Positions 8,815 to 17,776 are shown, numbered from the stretch's first letter. The stretch: DNA of 64,000 bases from Henriciella sp. (GCF_029936995.1 NZ_JAPYRE010000001.1:248001-312000); one strand, 5' to 3'. The notes: generated by a model from the letters alone, not told the origin. Program-made: numbers and translations.

Positions 8815-9381
8815 ATGAGAGAGGCCTTCATGGGCATGACACCTGAAGAGATGATGGAGAGCATGAGGGCTGGCTTGCTCAAAAAGACCGGTCAGCCGCT
8901 TGAGCACTGGGTAGGCGTCGTTCAGGCGAGCGGTCACGAAAAGTTCGGAGAGCAGGTTAAGATGCTCAAGGACGAGTACGGGCTTGGCCATGGCCATGCC
9001 AACATGGTCTGCCAGGCGGCGAAGGGCCGGTTTGATGCCGATGAAGGCGACATGCTGGCCGGCCAGTACAAGGGCAAGGACAATCTGCGCCCCATCTATG
9101 ACGCCCTGGAAGCCTATGCGAAAACCCTCGGCAAGGACGTTGAGATTTCACCGAAAAAGACCGCGGTCGCTTTTCGTCGGTCAAAGAACTTCGCTGTCGT
9201 GACGCCGGCGACCAAGACCCGGGTCGATCTCGGTGTGAACCTCAAGGGGGAAGCCGGGACGATCCGGATGGCCGAGGAGAAACCGGGTTCCATGTGCACG
9301 CACAAGATCAAGTTACAAACGGCTGACGAAGTCGATGACGAGGTTAAAGCCTGGCTCAAGGCGGCTTACGAGCGCGCATGA
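8815..9381 (+). CDS. DUF4287 and DUF5655 domain protein
   Basis: A 188-residue soluble protein. The first about 70 residues (MTPEEMMESMRAGLLKKTG, then LEHWVGVVQASGHEKFGEQV and YGLGHGHANMV) match the DUF4287 pattern. The rest, with AYAKTLGKDVEISPKKTAVAF and FAVVTPATKTRVDLGV, matches DUF5655, a small domain thought to bind nucleic acid or ligand but without a proven role. The start is uncertain: ATG 8788, 8815, 8830 and 8836 are in frame. 8815 has GGAG four bases before it and 8836 begins the conserved region. It is probably monocistronic; convergent with the next gene. No function is assigned. Confidence 0.8.
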   Translation: MREAFMGMTPEEMMESMRAGLLKKTGQPLEHWVGVVQASGHEKFGEQVKMLKDEYGLGHGHANMVCQAAKGRFDADEGDMLAGQYKGKDNLRPIYDALEAYAKTLGKDVEISPKKTAVAFRRSKNFAVVTPATKTRVDLGVNLKGEAGTIRMAEEKPGSMCTHKIKLQTADEVDDEVKAWLKAAYERA

Positions 9382-9397
9382 CCGGGGCTGGCTTTAC

Positions 9398-10204
9398 CTA
9401 GGCCTTGAGGCGTCTGCGCGCGGCCTTGAAGTCCGGTTTACGCTTTTCTGTGAAGGCGGCCACTGCCTCCTTGTGCTCGGGCAGGGTGTAGCAGATTTCG
9501 AGTTGCTCATGCTCGCGCGCCTGCATCACGTGGTGGTCCGTCTCGCAGGCATTCGATGTAAGGAGCTCTTTGGTCATTCGAAGCATGGGCGAGGGGTTTT
9601 CTGCGATCTGGCTGGCCAGTGCGATAGCGTCATCAAGCAAGGTTTCGGGTTCGGCCAGGCGGTCGGCGAGCTTGATCGAGACGGCTTCTTCCCCGCTGAC
9701 GGGCTTGGCGGTCAGCATGAGCTCATGCGCCTTTCCCCAGCCCACGCGCTGCATCAAATAATGCGAACTCGCCAGCTCTGGCACGATGCCGACCTTTACG
9801 AAGACAAAGCCGAATTTCGCGTCGCGCGAAGCGACAATCATGTCGAACGGCAGGATCTGTGTAACACCGATACCGAAAGCCGGACCGTTGACAGCGGCGA
9901 TGCAGGGCTTGGACGAGCGGATCAGGCTAATCCAGTCAATCCCGCCATCCCGCTTGTGAGCCTTGGTCTCGGATTCGTCGATATTGGACTGGAAATAGGC
10001 TTTCATGTCGGCGCCCGCACAGAAGCCACGGCCCGCGCCAGTCATTACGATTGCGCCAATGTCGTCGTCTTCATTTGCAGCAGTGATCGCTTCACCGAGT
10101 TCCCGGCTCATCTGCGGGGTCCAGGCGTTCAGCTTGTCAGGGCGATTGAGCGTTATGAGGCAGACTGGGCCTCTGTTCTCTGATTTAATCTGGTCGAATG
10201 ACAT
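9398..10204 (-). CDS. Enoyl-CoA hydratase/isomerase family protein
   Basis: A 268-residue crotonase-fold enzyme expected to hydrate or isomerise an enoyl-CoA. GGAGG lies six bases before the ATG at 10204. Visible are the N-terminal strand VCLITLNRPDKLNAW, the oxyanion-hole stretch TGAGRGFCAGADMKAY, the second oxyanion part KPCIAAVNGPAFGIGV, and the VGIVPELASS segment carrying the acidic residue that acts as general acid/base in hydratases. The glutamate pair is not fully canonical, so isomerase or other crotonase chemistry remains possible. No other beta-oxidation gene is adjacent. Confidence 0.88.
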   Translation of the reverse strand: MSFDQIKSENRGPVCLITLNRPDKLNAWTPQMSRELGEAITAANEDDDIGAIVMTGAGRGFCAGADMKAYFQSNIDESETKAHKRDGGIDWISLIRSSKPCIAAVNGPAFGIGVTQILPFDMIVASRDAKFGFVFVKVGIVPELASSHYLMQRVGWGKAHELMLTAKPVSGEEAVSIKLADRLAEPETLLDDAIALASQIAENPSPMLRMTKELLTSNACETDHHVMQAREHEQLEICYTLPEHKEAVAAFTEKRKPDFKAARRRLKA

Positions 10205-10402
10205 GGCAGGCCTCCCATAGTTCTGTTTTTGCGGAGACTGGGAGGCGTGCCGTGGGGGCAGTCACGTAAAAATTCGAGTGAGGCAACTTCACGGGACGGC
10301 GGTTTTTCCGGAGCGTATAAAGATGATTGGCAAATACGGTCGATAAAGCGGAACACGTAGCGTTCAGGGCGCGTTCATCTTGTGTCTAAACAGGAAAAAA
10401 CC

Positions 10403-10570
10403 ATGTCCCTTATCACGATACTGCTCTGCATATTCTTGCCGCCTGTCGCAGTTGCCCTGCGTGCAGGTGTTGGCCTCCAGCTGCTCATCAACATCGTGTT
10501 GTGTTTTGTGCTGTGGCTGCCAGCTATCATTCACGCCTTCTGGGTGAGTTCACGCGGCCCGGTTGTATAA
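10403..10570 (+). CDS. YqaE/Pmp3 family small membrane protein
   Basis: A 55-residue, almost wholly hydrophobic protein: MSLITILLCIFLPPVAVALR followed by a second helix with LLINIVLCFVLWLPAIIHAFW. The pattern of LPP in helix one, a Gly-rich turn and IIHAFW at the end is diagnostic of the Pmp3/YqaE family (UPF0057), found in stress-induced membrane proteins. AGGAAA precedes the ATG at 10403; an upstream in-frame ATG at 10382 would add seven polar residues. It stands alone between convergent or oppositely read genes and probably has its own promoter. Role in membrane potential or stress adaptation is family knowledge. Confidence 0.88.
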   Translation: MSLITILLCIFLPPVAVALRAGVGLQLLINIVLCFVLWLPAIIHAFWVSSRGPVV

Positions 10571-10639
10571 TACAGGCGGGATGTCTGCGCACAGGCTTCC
10601 GGGATGAACCGGAGCCCATGCGCAAGACGTTTCATTGGT

Positions 10640-11752
10640 CTAGTAAAGTGTTGCCATCGCCTTGGCATCATAGTCCATGAGCTCGTCGGCGCGGCCTTCC
10701 TTGACCTTGGTTGCCCAGTGCGGGTCCTGAAGCAGGGCGCGTCCTACGGCCACCAGATCGAACTCGCCCTTGTCGAGACGCTCGACAACATCGGTAATCG
10801 GACGGGTCTTGGAGCCTTCGCCGCGCATCGCGCCCGTAAATTCCGATGACAGGCCGACAGACCCAACAGTGATGGTTGGAAGGCCCGTCAGTTTTTTCGC
10901 CCAGCCGGCCGTGTTGAGGCCGTTCTCGCCGTCGACGTCCGGGAATTCAGCTTCCCAGAACCGGCGTTGGGAAGCGTGGAGCACATCGACGCCGGCATCA
11001 ACGAAGACCTTGAGGAAAGCCTCGAATTCCTGCGGTGTTTGCGCGAGCTTGGCGGCATAATCCTGTTGTTTCCACTGCGAGAAGCGGAGGATCACCGGCA
11101 TATCCGGGCCGACGGCTTTCTTGACCTCGGAAATGATTTCGCCAGCAAATTTAGCGCGTTCGGGCAGGCCGCCGCCATACTTGTCCTCACGCTTGTTCAT
11201 GACTTCCCAGAAGAACTGGTCGATCAGATAGCCGTGAGCGCCATGAATTTCGACCGTGTCGAAGCCCAGCTCCTTGGCGCTTGCGGCGGCCTTGGCATAG
11301 GCGGCGACCATGTCGGCGACTTCTTCCTCACCGGGCTCGTCGAAGAGTTGCTTGCCCTTGTGCGTGACGCCGGACGGGCTGTCAGATGGGGCATCGGGAT
11401 AGTGGCCGGTGCCGGTCTTGCGCAGCAAACCCTGGTGCCATATCTGCGGCCCCATCTTGCCGCCCTTGGCGTGGACGCCTTCGATGACATTCTTCCAGCC
11501 TGCAAGCGCAGCTTCGGTGTGGAACAGCGGATAGTTTGCATTGTCAGCAGCACCCTTGCGCGGGATCAGCGTGCCTTCAGACAGGATCAGGCCGACATCG
11601 GCGTCGGCGCGACGGGCATAATAGTCGCGTACATCATCTGTCGGCACACCGTCCGGGCTGAAGCCCCGCGTCATGGGGGCCATGACAATGCGGTTGGGCA
11701 GGTCGAGACCCTTGATGCTAAAGGGTTCAAAAAGGGGGCTTACGTCAGACAT
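10640..11752 (-). CDS. NADH:flavin oxidoreductase, Old Yellow Enzyme family
   Basis: A 370-residue FMN enzyme of the OYE family that reduces activated C=C bonds at the expense of NAD(P)H. Visible are LFEPFSIKGLDLPNRIVMAPM at the N-terminus, the substrate-binding region in GKMGPQIWHQG, and VEIHGAHGYLIDQFFW with the conserved helix after strand 5. The C-terminal phosphate-binding area includes FDLVAVGRALLQDPHWATKV. The start MSDVSP (11752) was preferred over ATG 11773 because it fits the family N-terminus. The physiological substrate is unknown; such genes are often annotated as N-ethylmaleimide reductases. Confidence 0.92.
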   Translation of the reverse strand: MSDVSPLFEPFSIKGLDLPNRIVMAPMTRGFSPDGVPTDDVRDYYARRADADVGLILSEGTLIPRKGAADNANYPLFHTEAALAGWKNVIEGVHAKGGKMGPQIWHQGLLRKTGTGHYPDAPSDSPSGVTHKGKQLFDEPGEEEVADMVAAYAKAAASAKELGFDTVEIHGAHGYLIDQFFWEVMNKREDKYGGGLPERAKFAGEIISEVKKAVGPDMPVILRFSQWKQQDYAAKLAQTPQEFEAFLKVFVDAGVDVLHASQRRFWEAEFPDVDGENGLNTAGWAKKLTGLPTITVGSVGLSSEFTGAMRGEGSKTRPITDVVERLDKGEFDLVAVGRALLQDPHWATKVKEGRADELMDYDAKAMATLY

Positions 11753-11901
11753 GTCTTTCTCCCGATATTTCACCAGGCAAGTATCTGGTGCGAGACAGGT
11801 GATGGTTCAATGGTTTTCCGCCCTGGAAGTGTTCAGTACGCATTCACTTGAGTCTTCCTAAACTCGCTGTCATCAGTCGAGAGTGAAGGGGGACATTCGA
11901 C

Positions 11902-12960
11902 ATGAAACAGTTTTTTGTGTGTTTCGCCGTTGCCGGGTTCGGCGCTTGTGCAACGCCGGGGATTGATTACGCCGCACGCATAGTGCCACCGAATACCGCG
12001 GCAGTTGAGACGAGGACGGTCGATGTCGGCCGTTTTTCCGGGCCGGGTGGACGCTGGTATGAGAGCCAGTTTGAAGCGATGCTATCCGGCGCGACATTCG
12101 AGGGCCGTCCCTGGTTCCGCATGGCGCGCTTCGCAGACGGTAATCTTTCACCTGGCGAGCGAGCAGGCATCTATGAAGGCCTGATCGAGGTGACCGCCTA
12201 TGAGGCGGAAGAATACACCCAGACCAACAATAAATGCGTCGAATGGGACGGTCTGTTCGATTGTGAGCACCGTGAAGAGGTTCAGGAGATATGCCTGCGC
12301 GAAGAGTTGGAAGTGGCCGTCACACCGCGCCTCATCGAATATGGGAGCGGGACGCTCCTGTTTTCAGACACCTATTTCGGCAGTTCATCGCATAAAAGCT
12401 GCGACGAGACGTACTGGCATGACCGGCGCGGACGTTATCGCGAGGGGCGTTACGCCTATGGCCTGAGCGGCGGTGTCCGCCCACCACAGGACATGGTTAT
12501 AGATGCCCTGTCTGACACGATCCATGAAATCCGAAACGACATCGCGCCGCGCAATACGACGATGAGAGCAACCTTTGTTGACGAAGCGGTCGACCCGGTC
12601 GTGCGGGCTGACCCCCGTTTCGAGCAGGCGGTTAAGGCGGGCCGGGAGGCACCCCTTGCCTCCTGTGATGTCTGGCACCGTCTACATTCAGAGTACCCGC
12701 AGGCGCCTGCCGTCACACACAATCTGGGAGCCTGCTATGAATCCTCAGGCGACTTTTCTGGCGCACATACGCTCTATGCTGAAGCCGCTGAGCAGTCAGC
12801 CGCCGCAAGTCTGGAGGGGCAGGCCGGAGAAGAATTCCGGGAATCACTTTCGCGCCTGTCCTATCATCGCTCAGGCCTTGAGCTCCTGAACAGGCTGAAG
12901 GAAGGCCGCCTCAATCATGAGCTTGGAGAGGCGCGCCAGACTGACAGTCCCGGAAGCTGA
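11902..12960 (+). CDS. Hypothetical lipoprotein with TPR-like C-terminus
   Basis: A 352-residue predicted lipoprotein that I do not recognise. The signal peptide ends GFGACATP, with the lipid-accepting Cys at about residue 17. A central region has several Cys residues (NNKCVEWDGLFDCEHREEV, EICLREE) that could form disulfides. The C-terminal third (PAVTHNLGACYESSGDFSGA, then LYAEAAEQSAAASLEG) looks like one or two tetratricopeptide-type helical pairs. GGGGG lies eight bases before the ATG at 11902. No partner gene is linked to it; it may join a surface or assembly complex, but that is conjecture. Confidence 0.7.
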   Translation: MKQFFVCFAVAGFGACATPGIDYAARIVPPNTAAVETRTVDVGRFSGPGGRWYESQFEAMLSGATFEGRPWFRMARFADGNLSPGERAGIYEGLIEVTAYEAEEYTQTNNKCVEWDGLFDCEHREEVQEICLREELEVAVTPRLIEYGSGTLLFSDTYFGSSSHKSCDETYWHDRRGRYREGRYAYGLSGGVRPPQDMVIDALSDTIHEIRNDIAPRNTTMRATFVDEAVDPVVRADPRFEQAVKAGREAPLASCDVWHRLHSEYPQAPAVTHNLGACYESSGDFSGAHTLYAEAAEQSAAASLEGQAGEEFRESLSRLSYHRSGLELLNRLKEGRLNHELGEARQTDSPGS

Positions 12961-12969
12961 GCGGGCGCG

Positions 12970-13062
12970 TTACCAGCCCATGACATGCATGGCGTAGCCG
13001 GCAATTGCGGCCAGCAGAAAGCAGGCTGTTACAAAGCTCACCCGAAATGCGGCTCTTGTCAT
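12970..13062 (-). CDS. Putative 30-residue single-pass membrane peptide
   Basis: A short open frame that could easily be missed. ATG at 13062 is preceded by AGGGAGG with eight bases spacing, a very good ribosome site. The peptide begins MTRAAFRVSF, runs through a hydrophobic helix (VTACFLLAAIAGYAM) and ends HVMGW with TAA at 12970. Basic residues only before the helix predict N-in topology. It is the last gene of a minus-strand series after the 98-residue protein and the DUF4169 gene. No homologue is recalled; translation would need proof. Confidence 0.55.
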   Translation of the reverse strand: MTRAAFRVSFVTACFLLAAIAGYAMHVMGW

Positions 13063-13136
13063 TGGTGCATCCTCCCTGATGCCGGTTTCATGTTTTTATT
13101 TGGCCCACCTTTGCAAAAGGAGCGCCAGATAACAAA

Positions 13137-13313
13137 TCACCTTTCTAGCCGGGAGGAATCGAGCGTTGAATTTGCCTTGTTCTTGGCGGTCTTTTCAGCC
13201 TCTTTCTGGGCTTTTGTCCGGCCGTGCTTCACACGATTTTCAGTGGCCTTGCGCGCCTTCTCGGCGCGGGCTTTGACCTTTCGGGCCTTGTTGAGGTTGA
13301 CCGGTTCGTTCAC
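13137..13313 (-). CDS. DUF4169 family small basic protein
   Basis: A 58-residue protein, short and GTG-started. The sequence opens VNEPVNLNKARKVKARAEKA and continues with an ENRVKHGRTKAQKEAEK motif and ends DSSRLER, which matches the DUF4169 pattern (hydrophobic Asn-Leu start, Lys/Arg-rich helix, N-R-x-K-H-G-R-T-K core). It starts 12 bases after the stop of the 98-residue gene, so the two are probably cotranscribed. In many alphaproteobacteria DUF4169 genes stand close to fumC, and fumC is on the same strand 3 kb upstream here. Function unknown; nucleic-acid binding is suggested only by charge. Confidence 0.8.
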   Translation of the reverse strand: MNEPVNLNKARKVKARAEKARKATENRVKHGRTKAQKEAEKTAKNKANSTLDSSRLER

Positions 13314-13324
13314 GGACAGGGCCC

Positions 13325-13621
13325 CTAATCCTGATTGAACTCACGCCACTGTTCCATGGCGAGCGAGATGGCGAAGGTTTCGCGGTATTTCGGACTAGAG
13401 GCAGGCCGCGGCGCGCGTGCCGATGTCAGTGCCATGATCTCTGCGAGCTTGTTATGGGCTGCACCTGCCTGTCCGGCCCCGATATAGGCATGAAGTTCGA
13501 CCAGCGCTGAGGACAGTGGATCGTTCGCGCGGATCACGAAGTATGGCTCATCATCGGCGAGCTTGCCGACAACGTCGAATTCGGACGGATTGGCTTTCGA
13601 GCCGATGGGCGCCTTGGACAT
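13325..13621 (-). CDS. Conserved hypothetical protein, 98 residues
   Basis: Small soluble protein with the sequence EFDVVGKLADDEPYFVIRAND, a helical middle (SSALVELHAYIGAGQAGAA), and a C-terminal helix ending AMEQWREFNQD. I do not recognise a family. No signal peptide or membrane segment is seen. It is read toward the DUF4169 gene with an 11-base gap between its stop and that gene's GTG, and follows the SulP transporter gene after 83 bases. It may belong to the same small-gene unit. Confidence 0.72.
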   Translation of the reverse strand: MSKAPIGSKANPSEFDVVGKLADDEPYFVIRANDPLSSALVELHAYIGAGQAGAAHNKLAEIMALTSARAPRPASSPKYRETFAISLAMEQWREFNQD

Positions 13622-13704
13622 GGCAGTGACCTTTCGAATCAGTGGCTTTGCTGGCCGAAAGCCTAGGCAAAGCTGACCGTTTCGTCACCTGCGCGAGGCC
13701 ACAC

Positions 13705-15342
13705 TTAATGGGCCCCGCCAAAAGCCCCGGTGCGCACCGAATAATCCACGGCAAGGCCGTAGTCCGGATCGTCATCACTATCGACCATGAGCTGTCCGGC
13801 GCGGTTGAGCAGCTTGTGGCAGTCCCGCGACAGGTGGCGCAGGCGAAGCGTCTTGCCGAGCGCTTCGTACTTCGCGGCCAGGTCCTCAATGGCTTGCAGG
13901 GCCGACTGGTCGACGACGCGCGAGCGCATGAAGTCCACGATGACGACGTCCGGATCGGTTTCGGGGTGGAAAAGTTCAGCAAAACCTTCCGTCGAGCCGA
14001 AAAAGAGCGGTCCTTCGATCTCGTAGACATGTGCGCCGGGCGTACGGATGGAATCGCGTTCGATGATGCGGATACGCCGGGCATTGTTCCAGGCATAGGC
14101 AAGCGCTGAGACGATAACGCCGACAACCACGGCTGTGGCCAGATCATATGCGACCGTCACACCTGTGACGAGTACGATAACTAATGCATCCGTCAGTGGA
14201 ATGCGTGTCATGATGCGCAGGCTGTTCCACGCGAATGTACCGATCACGACCATGAACATCACCCCGACAAGAGCTGCCAGCGGAATCTGCTCGATCAGGC
14301 CGGAGCCGACAAGGATGAAGGCGAGCAGGAAAAGGGCTGAGGAAATGCCGGAAAGCCGGGTGCGTCCGCCCGATTTCACATTGATCATGGACTGGCCGAT
14401 CATGGCGCACCCGCCCATGCCGCCGAAAAACCCGGTCACAAGGTTGGCAGATCCCTGTGCAATGCACTCCTTGCTCGCTCCGCCGCGTGTATTGGTCATC
14501 TCGCCAACCAGGTTCAGCGTAAGAAGGCTTTCGATCAGACCGATGGCGGCAAGGATCAGCGCGTAAGGGAAGATGATCTCCAGCGTTTCGAGATTGAGTG
14601 GAACCATCGGTATATGGAAGCTTGGCAGGCCGCCCTGGATCGAGGCCAGGTCGCCCACGCGCGGCACATCGAGCCCGAACAGGATCACGATACCGGCGAC
14701 AATCGCGATGCCGGCAAGCGGAGCTGGCACGGCTTTCGTGATTTTCGGCATGGCCCAGATGATCGCCATGGTGAGCGCGACGAGGCCGAGCATCAGGTAA
14801 AGCGGCATGCCAGTCATCCATTCCCCGCCGGACATGCCGTGGCCGGAGGCTTCAGCCGTACCCGGTACCTGGAACTGGGTTAGCTGGGCGAGGAAGATCA
14901 CGATGGCGAGCCCGTTGACGAAGCCCAGCATGACAGGGTGGGGGACGAGCCGGATGAACTTGCCGAGCCGGAAAACGCCTGCGCCAAGCTGCAGGATGCC
15001 CATCAGGACAACGGCAGCGAAAAGATATTCCACGCCATGCTGCGCCACCAGCGAGACCATGACCACGGCCAGCGCGCCTGTGGCGCCGGAAATCATGCCG
15101 GGGCGTCCGCCGATCAGGGCGGTGATCAGGCCAACGATGAAAGCTGCATAGAGCCCGACCAGCGGATGCACTTGCGCGACGAAGGCGAACGCGACCGCTT
15201 CAGGCACCAGGGCAAGCGCCACGGTCAGTCCTGCCAGCAGCTCGGTCTTGATGCGGCCGGGCGTGAACTTGGCAAGATTGGCTTGCGAGAAGTTCTGCGC
15301 GCCGAGGCGATCAGCGAAAGTGGCGAATGTCGATTTGGTCAC
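13705..15342 (-). CDS. SulP family inorganic anion transporter
   Basis: A 545-residue SLC26/SulP carrier with a transmembrane core and a C-terminal STAS domain. The core shows the family signature LTVALALVPEAVAFAFVAQVHPLVGLYAAF, followed by GGRPGMISGATGALAVVMVSL, and the second-half GEMTNTRGGASKECIAQGSAN and GGMGGCAMIGQSMIN stretches. The STAS part is at about residues 430-545 (VYEIEGPLFFGSTEGF, VDQSALQAIEDLAAKYEALG). Substrates in the family include sulfate, bicarbonate and dicarboxylates; here none can be chosen. A long hairpin lies in the 5' leader between it and the upstream SDR gene. Confidence 0.93.
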   Translation of the reverse strand: MTKSTFATFADRLGAQNFSQANLAKFTPGRIKTELLAGLTVALALVPEAVAFAFVAQVHPLVGLYAAFIVGLITALIGGRPGMISGATGALAVVMVSLVAQHGVEYLFAAVVLMGILQLGAGVFRLGKFIRLVPHPVMLGFVNGLAIVIFLAQLTQFQVPGTAEASGHGMSGGEWMTGMPLYLMLGLVALTMAIIWAMPKITKAVPAPLAGIAIVAGIVILFGLDVPRVGDLASIQGGLPSFHIPMVPLNLETLEIIFPYALILAAIGLIESLLTLNLVGEMTNTRGGASKECIAQGSANLVTGFFGGMGGCAMIGQSMINVKSGGRTRLSGISSALFLLAFILVGSGLIEQIPLAALVGVMFMVVIGTFAWNSLRIMTRIPLTDALVIVLVTGVTVAYDLATAVVVGVIVSALAYAWNNARRIRIIERDSIRTPGAHVYEIEGPLFFGSTEGFAELFHPETDPDVVIVDFMRSRVVDQSALQAIEDLAAKYEALGKTLRLRHLSRDCHKLLNRAGQLMVDSDDDPDYGLAVDYSVRTGAFGGAH

Positions 15343-15388
15343 GGGATGTGCTCAGTCTTCTGGCGTGTGAGGAGTTGTCGCACGCTAT

Positions 15389-15425
15389 GACGGTCTTGAT
15401 GTTGCAGCGCAACACCAAGACCGTC
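15389..15425 (-). promoter_or_regulatory. 16-bp inverted repeat in the leader of the SulP gene
   Basis: GACGGTCTTG (15389-15398) pairs with CAAGACCGTC (15416-15425), then after one mismatch TGTTGC pairs with GCAACA around a three-base loop AGC. It starts 31 bases after the SDR stop and ends 46 bases before the SulP start. No U-run follows on the minus strand. It may be a factor-assisted terminator, an mRNA stabiliser or a leader element. Confidence 0.7.
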
Positions 15426-15455
15426 CCAAAAGCTGAACTTTTTTACTGCCAGCTC

Positions 15456-16265
15456 TTAGCTTGCAGCGACGATCCCGCCGTCGCAGGCAATGGTCTGGCC
15501 CGTGATGTAAGCGGACGCTTTCGACGACAGGAAGATTGACAGGCCGGCAATGTCCTGCGGTTTGCCGACACGTCCGGAGGGATTCCGATCGCCGATCGAC
15601 TGCCAGTCCACCCCTTCGGTTTCGCCCTTGAAGCCAACGCCGGTCGACAGCATCCATGTGGGGAACGGGCCCGGTGCGATGCCGTTGACGAGGACGTGTT
15701 CGCCGGCAAGGTGAGCCGACAGGACGCGTGTCAGGTGAATGACGGCGGCTTTGGAAGGCCCATAGACGAAGCCGCTCATCGCATTGGTGTGTATCCCGTC
15801 GATGGAGGCGATGTTGATAATGCGGGCCGGATCGTCAGCGTTGGCCGACTTGCGCAGGAGTGGCATCAGTTTCTGGGTCAGGAAGAAGACGCCTTTCACA
15901 TTGACGTCCATCACCTTGTCCCAGCCTTTTTCCGGGAACTCCTCAAGTGAGGCCCCCCAGGCGACACCGGCATTGTTGACCAGCACGTCGACCCTGTCCT
16001 CGCGCTTGGCGATCTCACTGGCGAGATACTCGACCCCGTCCATATTGCCGAGATCGGACGGTATCGCATAGATTTCGCCGCCATACTCGCCCTTCAGCCG
16101 CTCGACCGTGGCCTCGCAGGCATCGGCCTTGCGCGAGGAAATGATGACCCTGGCGCCATTCGCGAGAAAGCCTGCGGCAATCATTTCACCGATACCGCGA
16201 GACCCGCCCGTGACGACAACGGTCTTGCCCTTCACCGAAAAAAGATTGCTGAAATCCATATCCAT
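15456..16265 (-). CDS. Short-chain dehydrogenase/reductase
   Basis: A 269-residue classical SDR. The ATG at 16265 has GGAGG eight bases upstream; a TTG further upstream is less likely. Motifs are VVVTGGSRGIGEMIAAGF (cofactor loop), VLVNNAGVAWG, IINIASIDG with the catalytic Ser neighbourhood, and YGPSKAA giving the Tyr-x-x-x-Lys pair, then HVLVNGIAPGPFPTWM. The C-terminus CDGGIVAA is typical of beta-ketoacyl reductase-like SDRs. Several basic residues after the Gly motif (SSRKAD) favour NADPH. Substrate not determinable. Confidence 0.9.
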   Translation of the reverse strand: MDMDFSNLFSVKGKTVVVTGGSRGIGEMIAAGFLANGARVIISSRKADACEATVERLKGEYGGEIYAIPSDLGNMDGVEYLASEIAKREDRVDVLVNNAGVAWGASLEEFPEKGWDKVMDVNVKGVFFLTQKLMPLLRKSANADDPARIINIASIDGIHTNAMSGFVYGPSKAAVIHLTRVLSAHLAGEHVLVNGIAPGPFPTWMLSTGVGFKGETEGVDWQSIGDRNPSGRVGKPQDIAGLSIFLSSKASAYITGQTIACDGGIVAAS

Positions 16266-16366
16266 GAACGTATCCTCCAATTTGCTTCACTAGTGAAGCT
16301 TTTGAAGGATGACGTCGCGTCTGGCAAGGGCTGTGGCTTCGGAACTCAGCAAAATAAGTGTTTGGT

Positions 16367-17776
16367 TCACCCCGGCGAAATCATCTTCTCCGGCCGGACG
16401 ATCGCGTCGAAGTCCTCTTCGGGGATGCCATCCTTGATGGCTTCCTCGCGCAGGGTCGTGCCGTTCTGGTGAGCGGTCTTGGCGATCTTGGCTGCGCGGT
16501 CATAGCCGTATTTTTCCTTAAGCGGCGTGACCAGCATCAGTGAGTTTTCCAGCCCGCGCTGGATGTTCTCGAGGCGCGGTTCGATGCCGACAACGCAGTT
16601 CTCTGTGAAGGAAACCGCGGCATCGGCGAGCAGGCGCACCGACTGGAGGAAGTTGTACGCCATCATCGGGTTGAAGACATTAAGTTCGAAATGGCCCTGG
16701 CTGCCGGCAAACCCAATGGCGGCATTGTTGCCGTGGATGTGTGCGCAGACCTGGGTCAACGCCTCGCACTGGGTCGGGTTGACCTTACCCGGCATGATCG
16801 AGCTGCCGGGCTCGTTCTCCGGCAGGGCCAGCTCACCGAGACCGGAACGCGGGCCGGAACCAAGGAAGCGAATGTCATTGGCGATCTTGAAGCAGGACAT
16901 GGCGACCGTGTTGATCGCGCCATGCGTCATGACCATCGCATCATGGGCGGCCAGTGCCTCAAACTTGTTCGGCGCGGTCTGGAATTTGAGGCCCGTGATC
17001 TGGGCGATCTTGTCGGCAACCATCTCGTCGAAGCCTTCCGGGGAGGCGAGCCCGGTGCCAACCGCCGTGCCCCCCTGGGCAAGCTCCATCAGCTTCGGCA
17101 GGGTCATCTCGATACGTTCGATGCCGTTGGCAAGCTGCTGGGCATAGCCGGAGAACTCCTGGCCGAGCGTGACCGGTGTGGCGTCCTGTGTGTGCGTGCG
17201 GCCGATCTTGATGATGTCGGCCCAGCTTTGCGCCTTGTCATTGATCGCGTTCTGAAGCTGTTGCAGCGCCGGGAGCAGACGGTGGGTCACTTCCTCCGCA
17301 CAGGCGATGTGCATCGCGGTCGGGAAGGTGTCGTTGGAGCTCTGGCTCATATTGCAGTGATCGTTCGGATGAACCGGCGACTTGGACCCCATCTCCCCGC
17401 CGAGTATCTCGATGGCGCGGTTCGAAATCACTTCATTGGCGTTCATATTGGACTGGGTGCCAGACCCGGTCTGCCAGACGACCAGCGGGAAGTGCGCATC
17501 CAGCTTGCCTTCGATCACTTCGTCTGCGGCCTGCGTTATGGCTTTGCCGAGTTTTTCGTCGAGCTTGCCGAGCGCCATGTTCGTCTCGGCGGCAGCTTTC
17601 TTTACGATTCCAAGCGCGCGGACGACCGGGGCGGGCTGTTTTTCCCAGCCGATCTTGAAGTTACCGAGGGAGCGCTGGGCCTGCGCGCCCCAGTACTTGT
17701 CTCCGGCAACCTCGACCGGGCCCATCGTGTCTGTTTCTTTACGCGATTTCGGCTGTTTTTCGCCAAAAATGCCCAT
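16367..17776 (-). CDS. fumC: Fumarate hydratase class II
   Basis: Class II (iron-independent) fumarase, 469 residues, hydrating fumarate to L-malate in the TCA cycle. The family signature [15 protein letters not shown] is present, as are [14 protein letters not shown] near residue 100 and [14 protein letters not shown], which form the three-subunit active site. The length matches the usual 460-470 residues. It is divergent from hemH, with about 200 bases between. No iron-sulfur motifs are present. Argininosuccinate lyase or aspartase, members of the same superfamily, are excluded by the overall FumC pattern. Confidence 0.96.
   Translation of the reverse strand: MGIFGEKQPKSRKETDTMGPVEVAGDKYWGAQAQRSLGNFKIGWEKQPAPVVRALGIVKKAAAETNMALGKLDEKLGKAITQAADEVIEGKLDAHFPLVVWQTGSGTQSNMNANEVISNRAIEILGGEMGSKSPVHPNDHCNMSQSSNDTFPTAMHIACAEEVTHRLLPALQQLQNAINDKAQSWADIIKIGRTHTQDATPVTLGQEFSGYAQQLANGIERIEMTLPKLMELAQGGTAVGTGLASPEGFDEMVADKIAQITGLKFQTAPNKFEALAAHDAMVMTHGAINTVAMSCFKIANDIRFLGSGPRSGLGELALPENEPGSSIMPGKVNPTQCEALTQVCAHIHGNNAAIGFAGSQGHFELNVFNPMMAYNFLQSVRLLADAAVSFTENCVVGIEPRLENIQRGLENSLMLVTPLKEKYGYDRAAKIAKTAHQNGTTLREEAIKDGIPEEDFDAIVRPEKMISPG

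Noticed and set aside
10591-10617. GGCTTCCGG/CCGGAGCC inverted repeat between the YqaE and OYE genes as terminator
   Set aside because: The stem needs a bulge and no T-run follows on either strand.
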